From Endotrypanum monterogeii (lineage: Eukaryota > Euglenozoa > Kinetoplastea > Trypanosomatida > Trypanosomatidae), in NCBI GenBank assembly GCA_000333855.2, contig CM007329.1, forward strand, positions 456,264 through 481,207: a DNA stretch of 24,944 bases, given 5' to 3'. Shown here one piece after another: positions 10,301 to 17,463 of this stretch (position 1 is its first letter; each line of letters begins with the position of its first letter). The notes beneath the pieces were generated by a model that had not been told where the DNA came from, searched no databases, and saw nothing but the letters and a program-made list of their open reading frames with translations. Position numbers and translations under genes: made by a program.

Positions 10301-13300
10301 GCGCGAACACTTCGGGCAGTGGGGGGGGCTCGGGGGCCATGCACTGCGGAGCGGAGCCAATGATGTCGTCGATTAGGGGCGGCTGGCGGTGATCGATATT
10401 CGTGCGGACGGCAAACCTCTCCAGCTGCTCACCCATTCGAGTCTTCTCCTGAGCGTGGTGGTAGCGGTATGTGTTGCGGATATTGATCTCCTGGAGTTTC
10501 TTATCGAGCGGTGTTGGACCTGTTGCGGACGCCGCCGTACATGGCGACGTCTTCGGTGCTTTGGCAGGAGGTGCTGTATGAGGGTTGGTGGGTGGTGGTG
10601 CGGTGTAAAGTGGCGGGGGACAGTAGTCATTGTCGCTGGAGTTTTGCACGCCAAATGGGGTCACTGTCCCATCTTCAGCGTCCGCGTCCACGTCGAGTGC
10701 CGTTGTTGCCGATGAGCCGTCTCCATGGGGCAAAGACGTGTGCCTTTGCTTGGTCGCCAGGTAAGATGGTGGTCGGTCGGGGAAAAGGCGCTGTTGCAAC
10801 AGAGCACATACACTTGATTCAGTGCCGTCAGAGCTGTGGCGGTCCTGGTGAGAAGACGTGCCGTCGAAGAGACGCAGAGGAGCATCCATTGCAGGGATGC
10901 AACTATCGGCACCCTGCAACACGGACGCGGCCGTAGACAGCGCGGTGGTTCGCTCCCTGTCTAGTTCCCCTTCTCTGTTCGCTGCATTCAGGCGCTGCAG
11001 GCGCTCCGCAGCGACGGTTCTGTGTGCCGCCGCAGCCTCCTCTCGTTTTAGTGTCGATTCTTCTATCTCGAACTGACGGAGTTGACGCTCCTGTTCTGCC
11101 AAACACTCGTTGACTGTCCGCTTCGCCTGCTCCGTGTAGCGACGCAACCACACAGCCCCCTCCTGGGCAAGGTATTGCTGCACGTCAGGGCTGCGTGAAC
11201 ACAGTTGCACCAACAGCGGCTGCACGTGCGACTGGATCTTCGGATCGCGCGCCACGAGTAATGGCGGCAACGCTTGGCTGATATGCAACAGCATCTTGGC
11301 GAAGCTTGGCCGCGGGTATTGCTCGGCTTTTCGCAGCACCTGAATGAAAAGTAGCCGCACAACGTTGTAGCGGCTCAGCGCCGCCTTTGCTGACTGGTGA
11401 CACAACTGCTGCCCGAGTGTTTCTCCCGCATCCAGGCATGGGCCCTCGGATGCCGCTCTGTCGATCGCATCATGGGTGCTGCCCAGCATACTCGTAGCTG
11501 CTTCGCTACAGGTAAGCATGGGTGTAGTGGGCAGCGCGAGTATCACCTGTTCAGCGAGCGCGCGGCGCTGTTCCGTGTCCAGTGGCACTACATCCGCTAA
11601 TAATGCCGACATCCACCACCCACACTGAACCTCCCACACGCTCATATCGTCCCAGTGGAGCTGGGACAACAGAGCCAGCCATCGGTGTCCTTGTGTACGT
11701 ACTGTGTTCATCACTGCTGCATCGGTGACATCCCACACCGTGGGATCCTCCGCTTTCGCGGCCGCAATCGTGGGGGTCCCCACAGAAAGAGGCGGTGGAT
11801 GAAGCCGCAGCTCCGACTGCGTCAACACGACACGCCGCCACACCCACACCGCGACTTCCCTCGACAATGCGCGTAGGACAGGTCCCCTAACACCTACACA
11901 AAACACCGATTTGAGCCCCTCGCTAAGTTTCCCGGCCTCTGAGTCCTCGTGGGCGGCAATAGAAAGGGCGAAGACAAGGCGCAAAAGAAGTTTTTCCTGC
12001 GTTAGTGCTCGGGATGCCGCAACTTCAGAGGCTGTACTGCGCGCCGCCTCGGTTGCCCTTGGAGGCAGACCTAGCCACACCCGCTTCAGCAGGTCTTGCT
12101 GCTCGGTAAGCGTGTCTAGGATGGTACGCAAGCAGCGCTGTACGACACAGTGAAACGGCGGCGGGGCGCGCGACATGACTTTCGTGGGTGACAGTAGGAG
12201 CCACTGCGAGCACAACGCAGCGTCGTCCTCCACGAGAACCGTCAGCGAGTGGAAGAGGCGCACGAGAACTTCGCAGTAGGAGAGGGGTCCTCTGTTATGG
12301 TTGCCTCCGACTTGCGTGACGTCGTCTTCTGTACCGATGGCAGCGCACTTGCTCACCTGCGCGATGAGCGTCGGCAATGTGAGCCACACACGTTGAAGGC
12401 ATACTCTCGGGACACCAACCGCCCCAGCGTCTGTTGCGTTCATCAGCGACGTATTCGCTGTCCCCGAAACTGCAGTCCCGGCCACGAAAGCCTGCACGTC
12501 GACAAAAAGAAGAAGGCGATGCAGTCGCAACGCGTGTACACTGCGGGTGTGCACGATGCCGCCTATCGCCAAGGTTAAAAGCTGCTGCTCGTGGGCCGCC
12601 AGTGTGTCGTGTAGGTAAGTGGTGCCCATGAGGCACGGCAGCGCAGTGGCGAGGCTGTCGAGCAGCATACAGATACCATACACCGCTTTATCGAGCACAG
12701 CAACTAGATGGTCTGTAGCGTCGGTCGCGGCTGCAGTCATACCCATATTCGGTTTGGCTTTGGCCACTGCTATCGCCTTTTCCCACTCGAAGTGGCGCGC
12801 CGCATTATTCAAAAGTGGCCGCAGCAGCCACCCAGCGCACCTGCCCGGCACCAAGATCAGCGCATCGGTGCCCGCGCCATCGTACCCGCCCACCTCTCGG
12901 GTGGCGCGGCTCTGCTGGGCAAGCGCCAGTGCATTCCGAGACGTCGTAATCGAGCCGACGGGTACACAGGGGGGGTCAGCCGGCAGCGGCGCTGCTGCGC
13001 GTGCGTTCGGTGGCTCGAGTGACGCAGCGAGCGTCCAGAGCCACTCAAGCCGCGCTTTGCGAGTCGCTTTTTCTTCCCGGCTGCTCGTCAGGCCGGTGGC
13101 GTTGTCGAGGAAGCAGTGGACGAGCACCTTTGCAAGTAACCTGCGTATGGCAATAGCCACTACCGCATTCGACCGTGGCATGCTCGGATTGCTGGAAAGA
13201 AGTGCGTTCAAAGGATCCGAAAGCTGCTTCATTGCTGCCTGTGACACCGGGCACTTATCTAGCCCAGTGGGGGACCTCTGCTGGAAACGCTGTTGCGGGT

Positions 13301-14723
13301 CACGCAGCACATCCAGAAGCTCACCATAGATACCCGTGTGAAGCTCCTGGAGTGCGTACAGCACTAGACTGCCTCCGAGCAGTACAGTAGTTGTCCGGCA
13401 CTTTCCCAGCAAGAGAAGTAGCGGTGTCGCCGAGGAGCTCTCTGCGACGGCGCCCGAAGTTTTCGCTCGGTCCTCCAGTGCTCTATCAAACTGCGCGTCC
13501 CACGCTGTCAACAGTGTGAGCAGGTGGAAGATGCCCTCGGTGACCGTGCGCATGCGGTCGTGCATCAGGTGCTGGGCAACATCGACCACCTCCACAGAAA
13601 AAGCTGCTGTAGTCGGCGAAGGATCGGTGTGGCAGCCGAGAAAAGAAATCTGGGCTGGCAGCGCGGAGATGTGCTTCAGCGTACACAAGAGTTGCAATGC
13701 AAAATATAGGAGAGTCGTAAGCAGATTGTCGCCACTGTCGCTGCTCAATTCACTTGGCGTTGATGTACGCGGCCAAGGTGGGGTGCCCATCATCAGTCGT
13801 AGCATCACATCGCGAGCCCAAATGCGAATCTGACGCAGTGGATGAAATAACAGCAACACCAGCGCCCCACGGTAGCCGTAAACCGGCTGTTGTGCCTGCC
13901 CGTTCGTCGATGGGTCCGCAAGGCCGCTCAACGGCAGCGTCCAGGGAAGTGACGACATCGGCTCTGCGGCCCCTGAGTTCAATGCGGTGGCACAGTCCGT
14001 CGTCTCAGTCGTCGGTATCGCCCTGCGCGCGCGGTTACTCGCCATCCCCCCAGCGGCGCTACACGCGGGAAGCAGCGCGTGTCGGAAGGCATCAGAGAGA
14101 AGGGACGCGGACGGCAATCTGGGCGCCGGACCAGCAGCGTGCGACAACCCTGAAGCGATCCACTTGCTGTGGCGAAGCAGTTGCGCAGCCACCTCAGCTA
14201 ACGACAAGTGATGTCTGTGAGGGTCTATGATGGGGACAAACTCTGGCACCTCGACCGAGCTCAATGACGAGTCATCACCGCGGGCTATTTCGTGGTGTAT
14301 CGACGGTGCAGACCCCTGGCACTCCGCCTGTGCGCGCGGGTGCGATGCTGAGGCGGGCGCACTCACCAACATGGCGTTCAGCTTGGCAACTGATTGCACA
14401 GACGCTGACGCGCCATCGTGCCCTGTTGGGCCAACTGAGGAATCCACTGCCATATCGCTTGATACATCCCGTCCTTCAGCCGTTTTGCTGCTGCCGCCAT
14501 TAGGCGGTATGCTCATCCATTGCTGCAAGTAGCGCATCGTTGTGGCGGTCCGCGACTCCCGCGACTTCTCGCACACATCTGAGGGAGATGAATGGCTATC
14601 CGACTGCGGCGACGAGGGAGAGGTGGTTGAACTAGATGAAGCATTGTTCTCGTACGTACTTGGAGGTACCCACTCCGGCCAGTCACTGGGACTGCTGCTC
14701 CACTTGGGATACCGCTCACACAT
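7323..14723 (-). CDS. Sen1/senataxin-like superfamily 1 RNA/DNA helicase
   Basis: Predicted protein of 2466 aa. The helicase core is C-terminal: Walker A GPPGTGKT at 1892-1899, an APSNCAVDE motif shortly after, DEAS from D2068, GDSRQLQPT, QYRMHP from Q2133, VDSFQGKEK around Q2270 and RRLNVALTRA around N2338. This set defines Upf1-like SF1 helicases, and the APSN..VDE and DEAS forms with a very long N-terminus fit the Sen1/senataxin branch. Residues about 1-1200 are helical and repeat-like, comparable with the Sen1 N-terminal domain; a charged coiled coil lies near 1200-1258; a probable stalk/barrel region precedes the core. Family members unwind RNA:DNA hybrids and assist transcription termination and RNA processing in the nucleus. 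I chose the ATG at 14723 because the splice acceptor is 78 bases upstream. An in-frame ATG at 15035 would add 104 aa of Pro/Phe-rich sequence encoded by the pyrimidine tract, so I reject it as the usual start. Confidence 0.95.
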   Translation of the reverse strand: MCERYPKWSSSPSDWPEWVPPSTYENNASSSSTTSPSSPQSDSHSSPSDVCEKSRESRTATTMRYLQQWMSIPPNGGSSKTAEGRDVSSDMAVDSSVGPTGHDGASASVQSVAKLNAMLVSAPASASHPRAQAECQGSAPSIHHEIARGDDSSLSSVEVPEFVPIIDPHRHHLSLAEVAAQLLRHSKWIASGLSHAAGPAPRLPSASLLSDAFRHALLPACSAAGGMASNRARRAIPTTETTDCATALNSGAAEPMSSLPWTLPLSGLADPSTNGQAQQPVYGYRGALVLLLFHPLRQIRIWARDVMLRLMMGTPPWPRTSTPSELSSDSGDNLLTTLLYFALQLLCTLKHISALPAQISFLGCHTDPSPTTAAFSVEVVDVAQHLMHDRMRTVTEGIFHLLTLLTAWDAQFDRALEDRAKTSGAVAESSSATPLLLLLGKCRTTTVLLGGSLVLYALQELHTGIYGELLDVLRDPQQRFQQRSPTGLDKCPVSQAAMKQLSDPLNALLSSNPSMPRSNAVVAIAIRRLLAKVLVHCFLDNATGLTSSREEKATRKARLEWLWTLAASLEPPNARAAAPLPADPPCVPVGSITTSRNALALAQQSRATREVGGYDGAGTDALILVPGRCAGWLLRPLLNNAARHFEWEKAIAVAKAKPNMGMTAAATDATDHLVAVLDKAVYGICMLLDSLATALPCLMGTTYLHDTLAAHEQQLLTLAIGGIVHTRSVHALRLHRLLLFVDVQAFVAGTAVSGTANTSLMNATDAGAVGVPRVCLQRVWLTLPTLIAQVSKCAAIGTEDDVTQVGGNHNRGPLSYCEVLVRLFHSLTVLVEDDAALCSQWLLLSPTKVMSRAPPPFHCVVQRCLRTILDTLTEQQDLLKRVWLGLPPRATEAARSTASEVAASRALTQEKLLLRLVFALSIAAHEDSEAGKLSEGLKSVFCVGVRGPVLRALSREVAVWVWRRVVLTQSELRLHPPPLSVGTPTIAAAKAEDPTVWDVTDAAVMNTVRTQGHRWLALLSQLHWDDMSVWEVQCGWWMSALLADVVPLDTEQRRALAEQVILALPTTPMLTCSEAATSMLGSTHDAIDRAASEGPCLDAGETLGQQLCHQSAKAALSRYNVVRLLFIQVLRKAEQYPRPSFAKMLLHISQALPPLLVARDPKIQSHVQPLLVQLCSRSPDVQQYLAQEGAVWLRRYTEQAKRTVNECLAEQERQLRQFEIEESTLKREEAAAAHRTVAAERLQRLNAANREGELDRERTTALSTAASVLQGADSCIPAMDAPLRLFDGTSSHQDRHSSDGTESSVCALLQQRLFPDRPPSYLATKQRHTSLPHGDGSSATTALDVDADAEDGTVTPFGVQNSSDNDYCPPPLYTAPPPTNPHTAPPAKAPKTSPCTAASATGPTPLDKKLQEINIRNTYRYHHAQEKTRMGEQLERFAVRTNIDHRQPPLIDDIIGSAPQCMAPEPPPLPEVFAREPDEVVTPATGTPPGTSTAQLLGEAAREYTTRFATHIALELRYSIIRGYEEFLESVSKNSTGSRRNWSHFLHESAVTTKVTAKGKKPPSFLESVLVKMLTLNPGVPPACVAVQTTREIESPSNSHQFVVFASRHSAADDDSQKPRVQTGATSRTGKKRMPAPLPIDSQLHKSTVGAAASQDLYTSLSEGDIVAVLLPLNEFLPTYLERKLGDTISEIPTAELKCHVKEIVHTWPLSWRHLGCAVQVYHVQALQAWKGMVRLCGSPSIVERLSSSGSPHTPRFLHVFRTAYSKKPSPTFYIVKLASLRASLMELDALYKVDRTHFAAALYDPRSTVSASVAFCDWATSLLSATTSSHPTPLVNQLCKRLLLHERPNSWQTRAIMATLYAACPTWDEGVAKKSVREPVPRAPELLVIEGPPGTGKTQTIGLLTLNLLHHLSETQHRAPRILVCAPSNCAVDETLLRVVRLREQLKQTEPGHGPCPAAAVLAGGLLRMGVRDKVDSEVLQLPEVVFFQDLVEMHINTCLSDAWGLTSAEKCGPWDSTDIVESRAGGRNRAVARTLGSAAVVFSTLGSLHNIARKVGNLTFDVVIVDEASQGTEPAVVQALTLATGICVLVGDSRQLQPTVLSLEASRCGLQRSLLVRLLACGNRSLLLRTQYRMHPDIVAFPNEYFYGSNLVTDESVVARSRMPDGPAAATMTVAQQLGRCPRFVFVDVRTSSMMRLPSGSMFNTHEAVALVTYMRQLCRHLKMSQQEMAAHICIITFYTAQKTKILSLLTRDELKSGLQVATVDSFQGKEKCITLLSCVRTKSVAQLQRLQGRVGSMEGDHSRDDDSDDTQHNPSSDEHVGGHGMGFLADWRRLNVALTRAQDLCVCFGSRDTLRTLCTSAAKSVPPPRAVSTVDGRPYADNADPLALYRMLAHAETHDLALRPQDSKPKQLATSSPPMEMGNRSATPPRAACVTYHTQRNLLQELKARARAAEAHGARSNVS

Positions 14724-14801
14724 GTTTTTTAATAGTGTTTCACTATCGCCACGTCTTGCTTCAGCTACGTGGCAGACAACAGGGATCCTCCTCTGCTGTA
14801 C

Positions 14802-14834
14802 CTGTTGCAGGGGAAGGGGGAGAGGGGGATAAGA
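14802..14834 (-). promoter_or_regulatory. Predicted trans-splice acceptor of the helicase gene
   Basis: A C-rich pyrimidine tract on the coding strand is followed by CTGCAACAG, with the AG at 14803-14802. The resulting leader to the ATG at 14723 is 78 bases and has no ATG before it. A second pyrimidine-rich zone at about 14870-14960 could serve as an alternative acceptor region. Confidence 0.6.
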
Positions 14835-16052
14835 CGAAAAGAGTATGTCTGTAGAGGAGAAACACACACAAAAAAAAAGGGATTTAGAAAAAAAAAAATT
14901 ATACGAGTTGCGCTTTTGTAGTGGTGGTGGCGGGTGTGCAGGAGGGGGAGGGGGGTGCGGGGAAGGGGAATGAAGAAACAGAAGTGAACGCACTGTCTTC
15001 CCAGACTCCTCACAGCGCCGATCTTCGGCATCCATTCTTTCGGTTCACCTCACGTGTTCGGAGCTCGGCGGAGGGAGGAGAAAGAGGAGGGGGGGGGCAT
15101 GACAGGAAACACACCCTCTGAGCACCCGTCACACAAGTACGATTACGCAGACAAGAGAAGCAGATGCGTCCTTCCTTTTCCTTTTTTGTGTTTTTTTTTC
15201 TACCAGCAGTTGTTCTTTAGATGGGGTGTCAAACTCCCTCCAGCGCAGATGACGAAGAGGTGTGTGTGTGTGTGTGTGGTTCCCAGAGGCCGTAACATGA
15301 GAGAAGCAGGAGTCCACCTGCTCCCGCGTCGTGTTCCAAGAGTCGCTGTGCACCCACACCGACATACAAAGTCAGCATCGAACCAAGCACCCACCGCACC
15401 CGCACGCACACACATACAGACACACACCCAGGTACTGCGATATGACCTGAGCATTCTTCTGGAACGAATGCACAATAGAAAGATGTGGTGTGAAGCGGCA
15501 GCAGCTTCAACGGCGGCATTTCGTGAGATTGTCAGCCGAGTACGCTTGCCCCAACGTAGTGGAGCCGACTCCTCAGAAATGGAGGGTGAAGAATAAATAG
15601 AGGCGGGTAGCCCTAGACCTGCTCATGTGCGTGTGTTTGCGTGTTAGGGTGGGGGGGGGGGGACTGTGCCACTCCGAGAGATACACCCGATGACTACTAA
15701 CCTGAACGGGAATGGGCTCTGAAGGATCATATCTGTGTAGTGGAAGCGTGGCAGAGTTCTATACTGAGACTCTGCTCGGATACTCGAGTGTGCACTGGCA
15801 TACGGCGCGTCCCCCCCCCCCAATTGGTCCCACGTGATGAGGGTCGTGGAGGGGGGGGTTGCCACGACTGAAGACAGACGGGCACTCCACACTACCGGGG
15901 GGGGGGACTCTCTCTCTACCACACACAACCACAATAACAGAACTGCTGTTATATTATATGTTTTCTCTGTTAATAGAGCGAGCCAGAAGGCTAGATGCAC
16001 CCCCAGGGAGAGAGGGGGGAACTTCTTCTCGTCCCTTTCTTGTGTGTGTGTG
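14835..16052. other. Spacer and presumed 3' UTR of the Yvh1-domain gene
   Basis: About 1.2 kb without a supported gene. It holds a (TG)9 repeat at 15261-15278, a CA-rich stretch near 15405-15430, poly-G runs near 15650-15661, 15850-15858 and 15897-15906, and poly-A/poly-T runs near 14870-14900. Short open frames here have low-complexity or repeat-encoded translations and no recognisable domain. Confidence 0.55.
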
Positions 16053-16619
16053 TCACTGAGGTAGAGCGGGGACACGGGCTGGTGCGGTTGGCGCTTCATC
16101 GCAAACTTTGTCTACGGCTCGAGCGTGGATACGAAAGGCTGGGGTGATCCACACCCCACACGAACACTGCGACCCTGTCCAGGACTGCGTGCCGAGCTTC
16201 GTGCGGCAACGGGGGTTGCGGCAGTATATTGTATCTGGCTCCACCACGGCACCGCTTGAGTTCGCCGCGCGGATGTCCTCCGCGACCCAAGATGTCCGGT
16301 CAGGGTCGAGAAAGAGGCTTGTGCAGGGCTCCGTGGAGAGAGGCTCGCTGCACGACGCATCGCCTGGCGCGCCGTCCCTCTGACAAGGGGTACCACGTCG
16401 GAACTTGAAGGTTTTCTTGGATCCCTCCTGCGGATCGTGAAAAAGAACTTCTGCGGCATCAAACAGGCGCACGCGGCAACGTCGGCACGCGTAGTACATA
16501 TCTTCGCGCAAGCGACCACCTGCTTCACTGGAATGAGCGATCACCGAAGCGTTGACATCGCCATCAACAGGGACCGACTCTGCGGCGGCAGTGCGCACAT
16601 CACTGGTCGAGAACATCAT
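16053..16619 (-). CDS. Stand-alone Yvh1/DUSP12-type zinc-binding domain protein (no phosphatase domain)
   Basis: Predicted protein of 188 aa. From about residue 43 to 172 it follows the C-terminal zinc-binding domain of the dual-specificity phosphatase Yvh1/DUSP12: CRRC at 45-48, CTSLF from C99, a Cys pair C133/C138 followed by KLG and W147, then QCSCG (C152, C154), WITP and a closing IHARAVD. The phosphatase half found in yeast and human relatives, with its HCxxGxxR signature, is absent; only about 40 disordered residues precede the domain. In yeast this zinc domain, not the phosphatase activity, supports 60S ribosome maturation by helping release Mrt4, so a ribosome-assembly role is a fair inference. 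The start is one of two consecutive ATGs (16619 and 16616); the open frame upstream has only non-ATG codons. The second Cys pair is spaced C-x4-C rather than C-x2-C, which I believe also occurs in fungal relatives. Confidence 0.9.
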   Translation of the reverse strand: MMFSTSDVRTAAAESVPVDGDVNASVIAHSSEAGGRLREDMYYACRRCRVRLFDAAEVLFHDPQEGSKKTFKFRRGTPCQRDGAPGDASCSEPLSTEPCTSLFLDPDRTSWVAEDIRAANSSGAVVEPDTIYCRNPRCRTKLGTQSWTGSQCSCGVWITPAFRIHARAVDKVCDEAPTAPARVPALPQ

Positions 16620-16638
16620 AGAGTCACCGTACCAAGAG

Positions 16639-16690
16639 CTCAACGCGGTGAGAGAGAGCAACGGAGACGCGCAACAGAAAAGGAATATAG
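16639..16690 (-). promoter_or_regulatory. Possible trans-splice acceptor of the Yvh1-domain gene
   Basis: The coding strand has a moderately pyrimidine-rich stretch with a CTCTCTCTC core, followed by GTTGAG (AG at 16640-16639). That would leave a leader of only 19 bases. A TTTAG at about 16703 is an alternative but has a weaker tract. The site is less certain than at the other genes. Confidence 0.4.
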
Positions 16691-17463
16691 GAAAGAATTT
16701 TCTAAAAAATACAAGGCGTCGGTGATGCGCTGTGCACCTCCTTCCAACTTCGTCGATGTTTCTCTCCTTGCGAGGTGTTGATGAGACCCTCCCTGCTTAG
16801 TGATGATGATGGGCGTCCAGGATACGGTGTGTACAAGCAGTCATAATGCGCACGTACATGCGACCGTGAGTGAGCAGAGGAGAGAGAGAGGGGAGGGGGG
16901 GGGAGGAGAATTAGTGAAAGACTGTTTGGAGATGCGGTTATACGATCGGACAAAAGACGCACCTTACCTCCAAACGAAAGCCTAGCGTCTATGCAAGCCC
17001 ACCCTCACGCTGCCACTTGAGCAGAGAAAGGAAGAGGATGTTGCGCGCGCGTGTGTGTGTGTGTGTGTGTGTATAAGCGTCCATGTTGAAGTACAGCGAG
17101 AGAAGAGAGAAGGGGAGGGGGCTCACAGACAGCACACGTCGCGACAAACTGACCATAACGTCCATGGAAACTGATAAATAAAGTTATGCGCCTTTTGTCT
17201 GTCAAAGCATGCGCAGGTGTGTGTGTGGAGGAGGGTGGGGAGTGAAGGCCACATGAGGTCGGAGCCGGAAGACGGAGCCATCAATCGGGTGTCCTCCTCC
17301 TCATTGACGCGTCTCCGACCCGAAGACAGTGCCGCGCTGCCACACGGGCTGCCGTCCTTTTTTCACTGCGACTTTCAGTGTGGAGACGACCCTCGGCGCC
17401 CCTCTCTCAGACCTCTGCTCCCCCTCGTCAACGCTGCCGCTGCCACCGTATCGCTGCGTTACC
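16691..17463. other. Spacer and presumed 3' UTR of the BDF5-like gene
   Basis: Contains a purine-rich GA/GGGG stretch at about 16876-16906 and a (GC)n(GT)n repeat at 17043-17074. No gene is supported. The pyrimidine content of the coding strand around 17100-17125 and 16875-16910 could direct splicing of the next gene or polyadenylation of this one. Confidence 0.5.
17043..17074. repeat. (GC)n(GT)n dinucleotide repeat
   Basis: A short GC alternation runs directly into about eleven GT units. Alternating purine-pyrimidine sequence of this kind can adopt Z-DNA. It lies in the presumed 3' UTR of the bromodomain gene. Confidence 0.9.

Noticed and set aside
15644..16052. Minus-strand open frame downstream of the Yvh1-domain gene
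   Set aside because: It overlaps the end of that gene, includes translated CA and poly-G runs, and has no domain; most likely chance in a 3' UTR.
16620..16661. Fourteen extra N-terminal residues on the Yvh1-domain protein
   Set aside because: The first codon is TTG; two good ATGs follow directly, and nuclear trypanosomatid genes start at ATG.
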